Below, piece by piece: positions 52,456 through 60,294 of a stretch of DNA of 64,000 nt. The first letter of the stretch is position 1, and each line of letters begins with the position of its first letter. The translations under genes and the position numbers were made by a program. The stretch is taken from assembly GCF_001431535.1 (NCBI RefSeq), contig NZ_LDJK01000087.1, forward strand, positions 1-64,000. Reading direction: 5' to 3'. The notes under the pieces are model-generated. The model was not told the DNA's origin. It did not search any database and saw nothing but the letters and a program-made list of their open reading frames with translations. This stretch comes from Stenotrophomonas chelatiphaga. GTDB lineage: Bacteria > Pseudomonadota > Gammaproteobacteria > Xanthomonadales > Xanthomonadaceae.

Positions 52456-54270
52456 ATGTTGTCCAGTAAACGCCCCGTCCGCACCCTGATCGCCGCTGCG
52501 CTCGCCCTTGCCGCCCTGCCGGCCATGGCCGCCGAGCCGGCGTTCAACCGCACGGTGTTCTTTGGCGACAGCCTGACCGACAGCGGCTATTTCCGTCCGC
52601 TGCTGCCCGCTGCGGTGCAGCCGGTGACCGGCAAGTTCACCACCAACCCGGCCTGGGTATGGGCCGAACACGTGGCCGACTACTACGGCACCAACGCCAC
52701 CCCGAACGGCAACGGCCAGAGCGGTGACAACTACGCTGCCGGTGGCGCCACGGTGGCCACCGATGTCGTCGGCCCGCTCGGTCCGACCCCGTCGCTGGCC
52801 ACCCAGGCCAGCCGCTACCTCGCCGCCAATGGCGGCAAGGCCGATCCGAATGCGCTGTACACGGTGTGGGGTGGCGCGAACAACCTGCTCGGCATCACCA
52901 CGCCGGCGCAGGCACCGGCGGTGATCGGCGCGGCGGTAACCAGCCAGATCGGCATCGTCGGCAGCCTGCAGGCGGCAGGCGCCAAGTACGTGGTGGTGCC
53001 GAACCTGCCCGACATCGGCCTGACCCCGATGGCGCGTGCCGGCGGCCCGGCCGCGATGGCGCAGTACACCGCCGTGGCCACTGCCTACAACAACGCGCTG
53101 TATGGCGGCCTGACCCAGGCAGGCATCGAGTTCATCCCGCTGGATACCTTTACCATCCTGCGTGAAATCGTCGCCTCCCCGACCACCTACGGCTTCCGCA
53201 ACGTGACCAACGCGGCGTGCACCGTGGCTTCGTCGGTCACCTGCAACCCGACCAGCCTGGTGGCCCCGGATGCGGCCACCGCCTATGTGTTCGCCGACGG
53301 CATCCATCCGTCTGCGGCCACCCACGAGATGCTCGGCCAGTACGCCATTTCGGTGCTGGAAGCCCCGCGCCTGCAGCAGGTGCTGACCCATTCGGCACAG
53401 ACCATCGGCCGTTCGCGTGCCGACCAGGTCAGCCTGCACCTGGGCGGTGCACCGGCCGATGGCCTGTCGTGGTGGGGCGGCGTGCGTGGCGACATGCAGC
53501 GTTACGACCACGCCGATCTGTACGACGGGCTGGCCCCGGCCGGCCTGTTCGGCATCGACTGGGCGCGTGATGGCATGGTCGTCGGCGGCTTCGCCGGCTA
53601 CGGCCGCATGGATGCCGACTTCGGCAACAGCCAGGGTGACTTCACCCAGTCCGACACCACCGTGGGCCTGTTCGCCGGCTGGTATGGCGAGCGTGCGTGG
53701 GTGAACGGCCAGGTCAGCTACAGCTGGCTGGACTACGACGTCACCCGCAAGGTGCACCTCGGCCCGGCCACCCGCGAACACACCGGCTCGCCGGAAGGCA
53801 GCAACCTGACCGCGGCCCTGAATGCCGGCTACGAGTTCGGCCAGGAAGGCAGCTTCCGCCACGGCCCGGTCGCCGCGGTGATCTGGCAGAAGGTCAAGCT
53901 GGACGGCTACCTGGAAAGCAACCCGAGCAGCACGGCGCTGGGCTACAGCGACCAGGATGCCGATTCCACCGTTGGCCGCCTCGGTTGGCAGGCGCGCCTG
54001 GACGGCGGCAGCATCAAGCCGTACGTGCAGGTCACCTACGACCACGAGTTCGAAGACCGCCAGGAAGGCAGCGCCTTCCTGCAGAGCCTGCCGGGCGTGG
54101 GCAGCTACCGCGTGCCGGGCCTGAAGTTCGACAAGGACTACGCCACCGCCATCCTGGGTGCGCGCATGGAACTGTTCGGCCTGCAGAGCAACATCGGCCT
54201 GAGCGCCACCACGATGCAGAAGAAGGCAATGGACACCTCGATCTTCGCCAGCTTCAGCGGCGCGTTCTGA
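52456..54270 (+). CDS. GDSL esterase autotransporter (EstA/ApeE-like)
   Basis: A 604-aa type Va autotransporter that displays a GDSL lipase/esterase on the cell surface. Signal peptide residues 1-26 (LIAAALALAALPAMA). The catalytic Ser is S39 in VFFGDSLTDSG, block III Asn lies in VWGGANNLLG and the Asp/His pair in FADGIHPSAATHEM near residue 282. The last 270 residues form a 12-strand beta-barrel ending in Phe (IFASFSGAF). Related proteins support rhamnolipid production, motility or lipid breakdown. The gene stands alone, upstream of the tRNA. Confidence 0.94.
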   Translation: MLSSKRPVRTLIAAALALAALPAMAAEPAFNRTVFFGDSLTDSGYFRPLLPAAVQPVTGKFTTNPAWVWAEHVADYYGTNATPNGNGQSGDNYAAGGATVATDVVGPLGPTPSLATQASRYLAANGGKADPNALYTVWGGANNLLGITTPAQAPAVIGAAVTSQIGIVGSLQAAGAKYVVVPNLPDIGLTPMARAGGPAAMAQYTAVATAYNNALYGGLTQAGIEFIPLDTFTILREIVASPTTYGFRNVTNAACTVASSVTCNPTSLVAPDAATAYVFADGIHPSAATHEMLGQYAISVLEAPRLQQVLTHSAQTIGRSRADQVSLHLGGAPADGLSWWGGVRGDMQRYDHADLYDGLAPAGLFGIDWARDGMVVGGFAGYGRMDADFGNSQGDFTQSDTTVGLFAGWYGERAWVNGQVSYSWLDYDVTRKVHLGPATREHTGSPEGSNLTAALNAGYEFGQEGSFRHGPVAAVIWQKVKLDGYLESNPSSTALGYSDQDADSTVGRLGWQARLDGGSIKPYVQVTYDHEFEDRQEGSAFLQSLPGVGSYRVPGLKFDKDYATAILGARMELFGLQSNIGLSATTMQKKAMDTSIFASFSGAF

Positions 54271-54286
54271 AGGCAGTGACGGCTTG

Positions 54287-54313
54287 GTGGGTGACGACCG
54301 TTGGTCGTCACCT
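54287..54313. repeat. SMAG-like palindrome after the esterase gene
   Basis: GGTGGGTGACGACCGTTGGT followed by CGTCACC, 16 nt past the stop; may serve as a 3' hairpin. Confidence 0.75.
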
Positions 54314-54329
54314 TCCGCACGGCGGCGGA

Positions 54330-54359
54330 TTGCGCTTTTCATGGCCCGCCGCCTACACT
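54330..54359 (+). promoter_or_regulatory. Probable tRNA-Gly promoter
   Basis: TTGCGC (54330-54335) and TACACT (54354-54359) with an 18-nt spacer, ending 13 nt before the tRNA. Confidence 0.5.
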
Positions 54360-54372
54360 GTCGCCCTGCGCT

Positions 54373-54446
54373 GCGGGTGTAGCTCAATGGTAGAGCTGTA
54401 GCTTCCCAAGCTACTGACGAGGGTTCGATTCCCTTCACCCGCTCCA
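54373..54446 (+). tRNA. tRNA-Gly (anticodon CCC)
   Basis: Acceptor stem GCGGGTG pairs with CACCCGC, the discriminator is T and CCA is encoded. D-arm TAGCTCAATGGTAGAGCT, anticodon arm GTAGC-TTCCCAA-GCTAC (anticodon CCC), and T-arm GAGGGTTCGATTCCCTT are all intact. The anticodon reads GGG glycine codons. Confidence 0.95.
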
Positions 54447-54455
54447 CGGTCTGCG

Positions 54456-55048
54456 TTACAGCGCAGCCAGCAGCGAAGCGCGGGACTGCAGCAGGCGATC
54501 GGCGTCCAGGAACGCGGTGCCCTGCAACGCCAGGAAGCGCAGGTCATGCACGCCCACGCAGCCCAGTGCGGCCTGCAGTTAGGGGGTCAGGAAGTCCGGT
54601 TGGCTGGGCGTTCGCCGCTGTATACCCCGCCGGAGGCCACGGCGACGAAGACCGGCCTGTCCGCCAACAATCCCTGTTTGCCTTCCGACGTCGCCGCGAA
54701 ACTGCGGCCGATACGAACGATCTGGTCGATCCATGCCTTCAGTACCGAGGGCACGGTGAAGTTATGCATCGGGGTTCCGATCACCACCAGATCCGCCGCT
54801 TCCAGCTCGCCGATCAGCTTGTCGGACAACCGCACCGCATCCGGGTGCGGTGCCGCTGCCATTGCCGCCGGTGAGGCCAGCGCCGTGGCATAGCCATCGC
54901 CAGCGTGTGCGATCGGCTGGTGGCCCAGATCGCGCCGGACCACGCGCGCCTGCGGATGCAGGTGCAGCAGATGGGCGAGGATGCCCGCCGACAACTGACG
55001 GCTGTGCGAGTGCGCGCGCGCACTGCAGTCGATATGCAGGATGTTCAT
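54456..55048 (-). pseudogene. Broken FMN-dependent NADH-azoreductase (azoR)
   Basis: The first 145 or so codons (MNILHIDCSARAHSHSRQLS, then LVVIGTPMHNFTVPSVLKAW and VFVAVASGGVYSGE) are a normal AzoR flavodoxin-like protein. A one-base deletion near 54601 then shifts the frame, and translation stops at 54587. The original frame resumes as QPDFLTP, hits a TAA at 54581-54579 where a Tyr codon is expected, and continues LQAALGCVGVHDLRFLALQG and onward to the natural TAA at 54458-54456. Two independent lesions mean it is a true pseudogene rather than a single sequencing error. The N-terminal 153-aa product might still be made but would lack the C-terminal part of the FMN-binding fold. Confidence 0.85.
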
Positions 55049-55065
55049 CGAATCCTCTGCTCAAA

Positions 55066-55130
55066 AAGGTAGTGACGGCCGCTGGCCGTCAACCCAACGG
55101 GCCGTCAACCCGACGGGCTGCCAGCCCAAT
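55066..55130. repeat. SMAG-like element with decayed tail
   Basis: GGTAGTGACGGCCGCTGGCC then GTCAACCC, followed by GGGCCGTCAACCC and GGGCTGCCAGCCC variants, between azoR and the AhpD-like gene. Confidence 0.7.
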
Positions 55131-55139
55131 GGGCCCAAC

Positions 55140-55571
55140 TCACTGCCGCATGCCGATCGCAAGCCGGTTGAAGGCGCTCATCAGGGCGACGGCGAAGGTC
55201 AGGTCGGCGATTTCCACCTCGTTGAACTGCGACGCCAGCGGCGTGAAGTCCGCGTCCGGTGCATGGGTCTGGTCGACATGGCTCAGCGATTCGGTCCATG
55301 CCAGCGCGGCACGTTCGCGGTCGCTGAAGCGCTCGCTGACCCGCCAACCGGCAACCGCGTCCAGCTGCGCGGCCGGCATGCCACCGGCGCGCAGCGATTT
55401 GGAATGCATTTCCAGACAGAACGCGCAGCCGTTGATCTGCGACACCCGCAGCCAGACCAGTTCAAGCAACTGCTTGCCCAGGCTGCTTTTTTCCAGCGCA
55501 TTCTTGGTAGCGATCAGGCCTTGGTAGGCGTCCGGCGAAAGGGTCCAGTAGGGAAGGCGAAGCAGGCTCAT
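55140..55571 (-). CDS. AhpD-like carboxymuconolactone decarboxylase family protein
   Basis: A 143-aa helical protein of the AhpD/CMD superfamily. The redox-type motif C49-A-F-C52 with H56 (NGCAFCLEMHSKSLR) indicates a peroxidase-like thiol site rather than lactone decarboxylation. AGGAACC lies just upstream of ATG 55571. It is divergent from a MocR-type regulator with a palindromic operator in the gap, and the azoR pseudogene follows on the same strand, so the pair may once have formed a redox-stress operon. Confidence 0.9.
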   Translation of the reverse strand: MSLLRLPYWTLSPDAYQGLIATKNALEKSSLGKQLLELVWLRVSQINGCAFCLEMHSKSLRAGGMPAAQLDAVAGWRVSERFSDRERAALAWTESLSHVDQTHAPDADFTPLASQFNEVEIADLTFAVALMSAFNRLAIGMRQ

Positions 55572-55628
55572 GGGAGGTTCCTGGAAAGGGGAGGGGCGTT
55601 GTGCAGCTGCCGCCAATCTACGAGACTG

Positions 55629-57113
55629 ATGACCCTGTATACAGGGCCAAGAATCGTGAAACCGACTGGGACATTCGTGCTGGACCCGCAGCTGCTGCGC
55701 CCGCTGCGCAACGATGCCCTGCCGCTGTACCTGCAGCTGTACGACCGTTACCGCCAGGCGATCGCGGCCGGGAAGCTGCAGGCAGGGGATCGCGTTCCGT
55801 CGGTGCGTGGGTTGGCGAGCGAGCTCGGCGTGGCGCGCGGCACCATCGAACAGGCGTACCAGATGCTGGTCAGCGAGGGGTACCTGACCCCGCGTGGTGC
55901 GGCCGGCACGGTGGTGTCGCCACGGCTCGGCGCTGTTGCAAGTCCCCCACACCCTGAAACGGCATCTACGCCACCGCAGCCGGTGCCGCATGCGCAGACC
56001 GTGGACGGCCAGGTGCTGCCGTTCCAGCTCGGCCTGCCGGCACTGGATGCATTCCCGCGCAAGACCTGGGCGCGGCTCGGCGGCCGCCACCTGCGCCAGC
56101 TGGACACGATGGCGCTGGCATCGCCGGATCCCGCCGGGCACGAACCGCTGCGAAGGGCGGTGGCGACCTATCTGGGTATCTCGCGCGGCATCAGCTGCAC
56201 GCACGACCAGGTGTTCATCACGGCCGGCTACCGTGGCGCGCTGGAACTGGTCTGTCGCACGCTGCTGCAGCCCGGCGACGTGGGCTGGTTTGAAGATCCA
56301 GGCTATCTGTTCGCCCGCCAGTTCCTGCAGCGTGCCGGGATGCGCCTGGCGCCGGTGCCGGTCGATGCCGAAGGCCTGCACGTGGACATCGCCCAGCGGC
56401 GCGCGCCGGATGCCCGCTTCGCGGTGGTCACGCCCACCCACCAGAGTCCCACCGGTGTGGCGTTGTCGCTGCCGCGTCGGCTGGAACTGCTGGAATGGGC
56501 GCAGCGCCAGCGCAGCTGGATCATCGAAGACGACTACGACAGTGAGTTCCGCTATCACGGCCGCCCGCTGCCCGCCTTGAAAAGCCTGGACCGCGAACAG
56601 CGCGTGCTCTACACCGGCACCTTCAGCAAGGTGCTGTTCCCGGGCCTGCGGCTGGCCTACCTGGTGGTGCCACCGTCGCAGGTGGCGGCCTTCCACGACA
56701 CCGTCAATCACCTGCCCGGCGCGGGGTCGATCCTGCCGCAGGCGACCGTGGCGGACTTCATGGATCAGGGCCACTTCGTGCGTCATCTGCGGCGCATGCG
56801 CGCGCTGTATGCCGAGCGTCGCGGGTATCTGGTGGATGCGCTGGCGCGCGAGGCCGGCGATTGGCTGCAGGTGCAGCCGCAGGCCGGCGGCATCCACGTG
56901 CTGGCGCATCTGCCGCTGGGCGAAGACGACGTGCCGCTCGCCGCCGCCGCCCGCGCCCACGGCCTGGCGGCCGAAGCGCTGAGCCACTGGCGCCTGGAAC
57001 CCTCCCCGGAAGCCGGCCTGCTGCTGGGCTTCGCCAACTTCAGCAGCGCCGCCGATGCCACCGCCGCCGTCGCCCGCCTGAGCGCCGTCAAAAAAGGGGA
57101 CGGAGGGAATTAA
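55629..57113 (+). CDS. MocR/PdxR-type transcriptional regulator
   Basis: A 494-aa fusion of a GntR winged helix (residues 29-95, with GDRVPSVRGLASELGVARGT and the recognition part IEQAYQMLVSEGYLTPRGAA) and an aminotransferase fold I domain. The PLP site is visible in VVTPTHQSPTGVALSLPRR, IIEDDYDSEFRY and the Lys in YTGTFSKVLFPGLRLAYLV. MocR proteins sense PLP or an amino acid. The start is either ATG 55629 or GTG 55656; the second would leave the palindrome at 55634-55645 outside the coding region. The last seven residues (KKGDGGN) and the stop come from an inverted repeat. Confidence 0.9.
   Translation: MTLYTGPRIVKPTGTFVLDPQLLRPLRNDALPLYLQLYDRYRQAIAAGKLQAGDRVPSVRGLASELGVARGTIEQAYQMLVSEGYLTPRGAAGTVVSPRLGAVASPPHPETASTPPQPVPHAQTVDGQVLPFQLGLPALDAFPRKTWARLGGRHLRQLDTMALASPDPAGHEPLRRAVATYLGISRGISCTHDQVFITAGYRGALELVCRTLLQPGDVGWFEDPGYLFARQFLQRAGMRLAPVPVDAEGLHVDIAQRRAPDARFAVVTPTHQSPTGVALSLPRRLELLEWAQRQRSWIIEDDYDSEFRYHGRPLPALKSLDREQRVLYTGTFSKVLFPGLRLAYLVVPPSQVAAFHDTVNHLPGAGSILPQATVADFMDQGHFVRHLRRMRALYAERRGYLVDALAREAGDWLQVQPQAGGIHVLAHLPLGEDDVPLAAAARAHGLAAEALSHWRLEPSPEAGLLLGFANFSSAADATAAVARLSAVKKGDGGN
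55634..55645. promoter_or_regulatory. Perfect palindromic operator candidate
   Basis: CCTGTATACAGG is a perfect 12-bp palindrome between the divergent AhpD-like and MocR genes, a likely MocR autoregulatory site. Confidence 0.5.
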
Positions 57114-57166
57114 GTCGCCAACCGCACATCAGGCTGACAAGGACTTAATTCCCTCCGTCCCCTTTT
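57092..57166. repeat. 25-bp perfect inverted repeat (GGGGACGGAGGG type)
   Basis: The arms at 57092-57116 and 57142-57166 are perfect 25-nt inverted copies, beginning AAAAGGGGACGGAGGG and ending CCCTCCGTCCCCTTTT, separated by a 25-nt loop. The left arm provides the last codons and stop of the MocR gene; the right arm ends in TTTT, so the hairpin may also terminate transcription. A third palindrome family distinct from SMAG and GGGGTCAGG elements. Confidence 0.85.
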
Positions 57167-57211
57167 ACATGCTGCGCGCTATGCTTCGCGCTTCCGCACG
57201 GCCCGCCCCCG

Positions 57212-58090
57212 ATGAAACTCGCCATCCTTTCGCGCAACAGCAAGCTGTACTCCACCCGCCGCCTGGTGGAGGCCGCGCGCAGCCGGGGCCACACCGTGCG
57301 CGTGCTCGATCCGCTGCGTTGCTACATGCGCATCGCCGCCGACGGCTTCACCATGCATTACAAGGGGCGGCCGATGACCGGCGTGGATGCGGTGATCCCC
57401 CGCATTGGTGCGTCGGTGACCCGCTACGGCACCGCCGTGCTGCGCCAGTTCGAACTGATGGGCGCGCGCACGCCCAATCCCTCCGATGCCATCCTGCGTT
57501 CGCGCGACAAGCTGCGCGCGCACCAGCTGCTGGCGGCCAAGGGCATCGACATGCCCATCACGGTGTTCGGCGACAACCCGGATGACACCGTCGACCTGCT
57601 GTCCATGCTGGGCCCGCCGCCGCACGTGGTGAAGCTCAACGAGGGCACCCAGGGCAGGGGGGTGATCCTGACCGAAAAGGCGAGCGCGTCACGCGGCATC
57701 GTCGATGCGCTGCGCGGCCTGTATGCCAACTTCCTGATGCAGGAGTTCATCGGCGAAGCCCAGGGCGCGGATCTGCGCTGCCTGGTGGTCGGTGACCAGG
57801 TGGTGGCCGCGATGCAGCGCCAGGCACCGGAAGGCGACTTCCGCTCCAACCTGCACGCCGGCGGCACCGCCCAGCTCGCCAAGGCCAGTCGTGCCGAGGC
57901 GCAGGTGGCAGTGAGATCGGCCAAGGCGCTCGGGTTGAGCGTGGCGGGGGTGGACCTGATCCGCTCCGCGCGCGGCCCGCTGGTGCTGGAAGTGAACTCC
58001 ACGCCGGGGCTGGAAGGGGTCGAAGGGGCGTGCAAGGTGGATATTGCCGGGCGCATCATCCAGCACGTCGAGAAGATCGTAAGTCGCTGA
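57212..58090 (+). CDS. rimK: RimK family alpha-L-glutamate ligase
   Basis: A 292-aa ATP-grasp ligase that adds glutamate residues to the C terminus of ribosomal protein S6 (or makes poly-glutamate). The N-terminal domain [20 protein letters not shown] and [20 protein letters not shown] is diagnostic; the ATP-grasp core shows [47 protein letters not shown] and the metal-binding [15 protein letters not shown]. No RimK-associated gene lies next to it. A terminator follows 134 nt downstream. Confidence 0.94.
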   Translation: MKLAILSRNSKLYSTRRLVEAARSRGHTVRVLDPLRCYMRIAADGFTMHYKGRPMTGVDAVIPRIGASVTRYGTAVLRQFELMGARTPNPSDAILRSRDKLRAHQLLAAKGIDMPITVFGDNPDDTVDLLSMLGPPPHVVKLNEGTQGRGVILTEKASASRGIVDALRGLYANFLMQEFIGEAQGADLRCLVVGDQVVAAMQRQAPEGDFRSNLHAGGTAQLAKASRAEAQVAVRSAKALGLSVAGVDLIRSARGPLVLEVNSTPGLEGVEGACKVDIAGRIIQHVEKIVSR

Positions 58091-58223
58091 AATATCAGTA
58101 GAAACGATTTTTCTTGATCCGTCCGACGCAGATTTAACGACCCTTTAATCGCCGCTGACGTATCGTCCATCACACCGCAGCTCTGCCTCATCAGCAGGAT
58201 CGGTATCGGGATATGAAACTTCA

Positions 58224-58253
58224 GACCCGGACGGAGACGTCCGGGTCTTTTTT
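58224..58253 (+). terminator. Strong rho-independent terminator
   Basis: GACCCGGACG-GAGA-CGTCCGGGTC followed by six T residues. It lies 134 nt after rimK, leaving a possible short RNA or a long 3' UTR between. Confidence 0.92.
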
Positions 58254-58339
58254 ATGCGTCGCCGCCTGCCGCATGCCCCTCGCTTGATCAACCCGCCTAT
58301 CGCTCGTACAGTTCGGTTTCGTTCATGGAGGAAGCACAG

Positions 58340-58834
58340 ATGAAGTCGGTTCTGATTGCAGCATTCGCCGTTGCCTTCGGTGTGGCCGGTGTCGCCCACG
58401 CCAAGATTGATTCCAAGCCCGCCCGCGATTCCGCGCTGGTGCAGCTGGATGTTGAAGAGTCGGTGACCCAGCAGTTGGCCCGCGTGGAAGGGGCCCTTCA
58501 CAGCGAGCGGTACAGCGAGATCGGCATGGAGGACAAGAGCAAGGTCAGTGCCGCGATTGCCCGCATCCGCACCAACCTGGGCAATCACGAGACCGTGGAG
58601 CAGGCCAATCCGCAGGCACGTACCGCGATCTTCAACGACCAGGAAACGATCAACACGATCCTGACCCGCGCCCATGCCGACAGCAAGATGGTCTGCCAGC
58701 GCGAGCGCTTGACCGGCAGCAACCGCCAGACCCAGGTCTGCCTGACCGTCGCCCAGCGTCGTGATGCGCGCAACAACGGCACTGACGCGCTGCGCAACTA
58801 CAACCGCATCAACCCGTACTCCCCCAATCCCTGA
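58340..58834 (+). CDS. Hypothetical secreted protein, tandem paralogue 1
   Basis: A 164-aa protein with a 21-residue signal peptide (VLIAAFAVAFGVAGVAHA). The mature part is charged and helical (MEDKSKVSAAIARIRTNLG) and ends with two cysteines, C119 and C134, in MVCQRERLTGSNRQTQVCLT followed by VAQRR. GGAGGAAG sits 7 nt before ATG 58340. The same C-x14-C motif occurs in small Xanthomonadaceae proteins of unknown function. It is paralogous to the next gene, 148 nt downstream, and the two probably arose by local duplication. Confidence 0.8.
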   Translation: MKSVLIAAFAVAFGVAGVAHAKIDSKPARDSALVQLDVEESVTQQLARVEGALHSERYSEIGMEDKSKVSAAIARIRTNLGNHETVEQANPQARTAIFNDQETINTILTRAHADSKMVCQRERLTGSNRQTQVCLTVAQRRDARNNGTDALRNYNRINPYSPNP

Positions 58835-58982
58835 GCGTCACCCAGACATTGCCCGTACTGGCGCACGGGAACCTCCCTGCGCCAGTGTCGGCCGGTTGCC
58901 GGCATCTCGACGGTACTTTCCTCCCTTGATTCCATCCTCACATGACTCTTACAGTCAGGGTTCTTTCAAGGAGGAGACCCGT

Positions 58983-59471
58983 ATGAAAACGCTTCACGCC
59001 ATGGCTTTTGCCATCGCCCTCGGCCTGACCAGCCTTTCCGCGCATGCCCACGTGCAGTCTGAATCGGCCGCCGGCAACACGGCCGCGCCGGTCCAGCTCA
59101 ACGTGCGGGCCTCGGCCCAGGAGCAGCTCGCCGGGGTGGAGCGCGCGCTGTACAGCGAGCACTACAGCGAAGTGAGCCTGGAAGACAAAAGCAAGGTCAG
59201 CGCGGCCATCAACCGCATCCGCACTCGGCTGGGCGAGCACGACAGCGTCGAGCAGACCACGCCACAGGCCCAGACCGACATCCTCAACGACCAGTCGGTG
59301 GTCAATACCATCCTCAGCCGGGCCCACGCCGACAGCCGCATGGTCTGCCGTCGCGAGCGCGCCACCGGCAGCAACCGGCCGGAGCGGGTGTGCCTGACCG
59401 TCGCCCAGCGTCGCAAGATGCAGGAAGACTCCAAGGAAGGCCTGCGTCGCTTCCAGCACACCAATCGGTGA
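58983..59471 (+). CDS. Hypothetical secreted protein, tandem paralogue 2
   Basis: A 162-aa protein with a signal peptide ending near SAHAH. It shares with its upstream neighbour the blocks LEDKSKVSAAINRIRTRLGE, NDQSVVNTILSRAHADSRMV and CRRERATGSNRPERVCLTVA (C122 and C137, the same 15-residue spacing). GGAGGAG lies 8 nt upstream of ATG 58983. The gap between the two paralogues includes its own AT-richer segment, so a separate promoter is possible. Function unknown; a single disulfide and helical coil suggest a periplasmic adaptor or stress protein. Confidence 0.8.
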   Translation: MKTLHAMAFAIALGLTSLSAHAHVQSESAAGNTAAPVQLNVRASAQEQLAGVERALYSEHYSEVSLEDKSKVSAAINRIRTRLGEHDSVEQTTPQAQTDILNDQSVVNTILSRAHADSRMVCRRERATGSNRPERVCLTVAQRRKMQEDSKEGLRRFQHTNR

Positions 59472-59509
59472 CCTTGACGCGCCCTGCGCGCGGTTTCGTG
59501 TGAAATGTT

Positions 59510-59616
59510 AATGCCCGGGTCTGTATGGTTGGCGTCAGCCGGCAACAGACCCCGGGTCGCAACCCGCGGGTTGCGGCCATGCCGAACCGGCACCCCATCA
59601 TGAAACAGAGGTCCCA
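59510..59616 (+). other. Structured leader of the response regulator gene
   Basis: Two hairpins precede the GTG start: CCCGGGTCTG (from 59513) with CAGACCCCGGG (to 59556), and the perfect 18-nt palindrome CGCAACCCG-CGGGTTGCG at 59558-59575. A weak AT-rich segment (GTGAAATGTTAATG) lies just upstream and may hold the promoter. Confidence 0.45.
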
Positions 59617-60294
59617 GTGCGAATTCTCGTCATCGAAGACAACAGTGATATTGCCGCCAACCTCGGCGACTACCTCGAGGACCGCGGCCACACGGTGGAC
59701 TTCGCCGCGGACGGTGTGACCGGTCTGCACCTGGCCGTAGTGCACGAGTTCGACGCCATCGTGCTGGACCTCAACCTGCCGGGCATGGACGGCATCGAAG
59801 TCTGCCGCAAGCTGCGCAATGAAGCGCGCAAGCAGACCCCGGTGCTGATGCTGACCGCGCGTGACTCGCTGGACAACAAACTGGCCGGTTTCGACTCCGG
59901 CGCCGACGATTACCTGATCAAGCCGTTTGCGCTGCAGGAAGTGGAAGTGCGCCTGAATGCGCTTTCTCGCCGCGGCAAGGGCGTGCAGACCCGCGTGCTG
60001 GAAACCGGCGATCTGGAATACAACCTGGACACGCTGGAAGTGCGCCGGCAGGGCAAGCTGCTGCAGCTCAACCCGACCGCGCTGAAGATCCTGCAGGCGC
60101 TGATGGAAGCCTCGCCGGCCGTGGTGACCCGCCAGGAGCTGGAAACCCGCGTCTGGGGCGAGGAACTGCCGGATTCGGATTCGCTGCGCGTACATATCCA
60201 TGGCCTGCGCGCGGTGGTGGACAAGCCCTTCGAGGTGCCGATGATCCAGACCCGCCATGGCATCGGTTACCGGATCGCCGCGCCGGATGCCTGA
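59617..60294 (+). CDS. OmpR/PhoP family response regulator
   Basis: A 225-aa response regulator. The receiver domain (1-115) has the acidic pocket ED7-8, the phosphoacceptor D51 in AIVLDLNLPGMDG, T in MLTARDSLDNK and the Lys in DYLIKPFAL. The winged-helix output domain (125-222) shows LNPTALKILQALMEASPAVV, VWGEELPDSDSLRVHIHGLR and TRHGIGYRI. GTG 59617 is the only start that gives the standard MRILVIEDN. It overlaps the kinase gene by 8 nt. PhoP- or QseB-like by size; targets unknown. Confidence 0.95.
   Translation: MRILVIEDNSDIAANLGDYLEDRGHTVDFAADGVTGLHLAVVHEFDAIVLDLNLPGMDGIEVCRKLRNEARKQTPVLMLTARDSLDNKLAGFDSGADDYLIKPFALQEVEVRLNALSRRGKGVQTRVLETGDLEYNLDTLEVRRQGKLLQLNPTALKILQALMEASPAVVTRQELETRVWGEELPDSDSLRVHIHGLRAVVDKPFEVPMIQTRHGIGYRIAAPDA

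Noticed and set aside
54373-54446. The tRNA-Gly as an integration (att) site
   Set aside because: No integrase gene and no repeat of the tRNA 3' end could be found in the flanking sequence; the neighbours are ordinary chromosomal genes.
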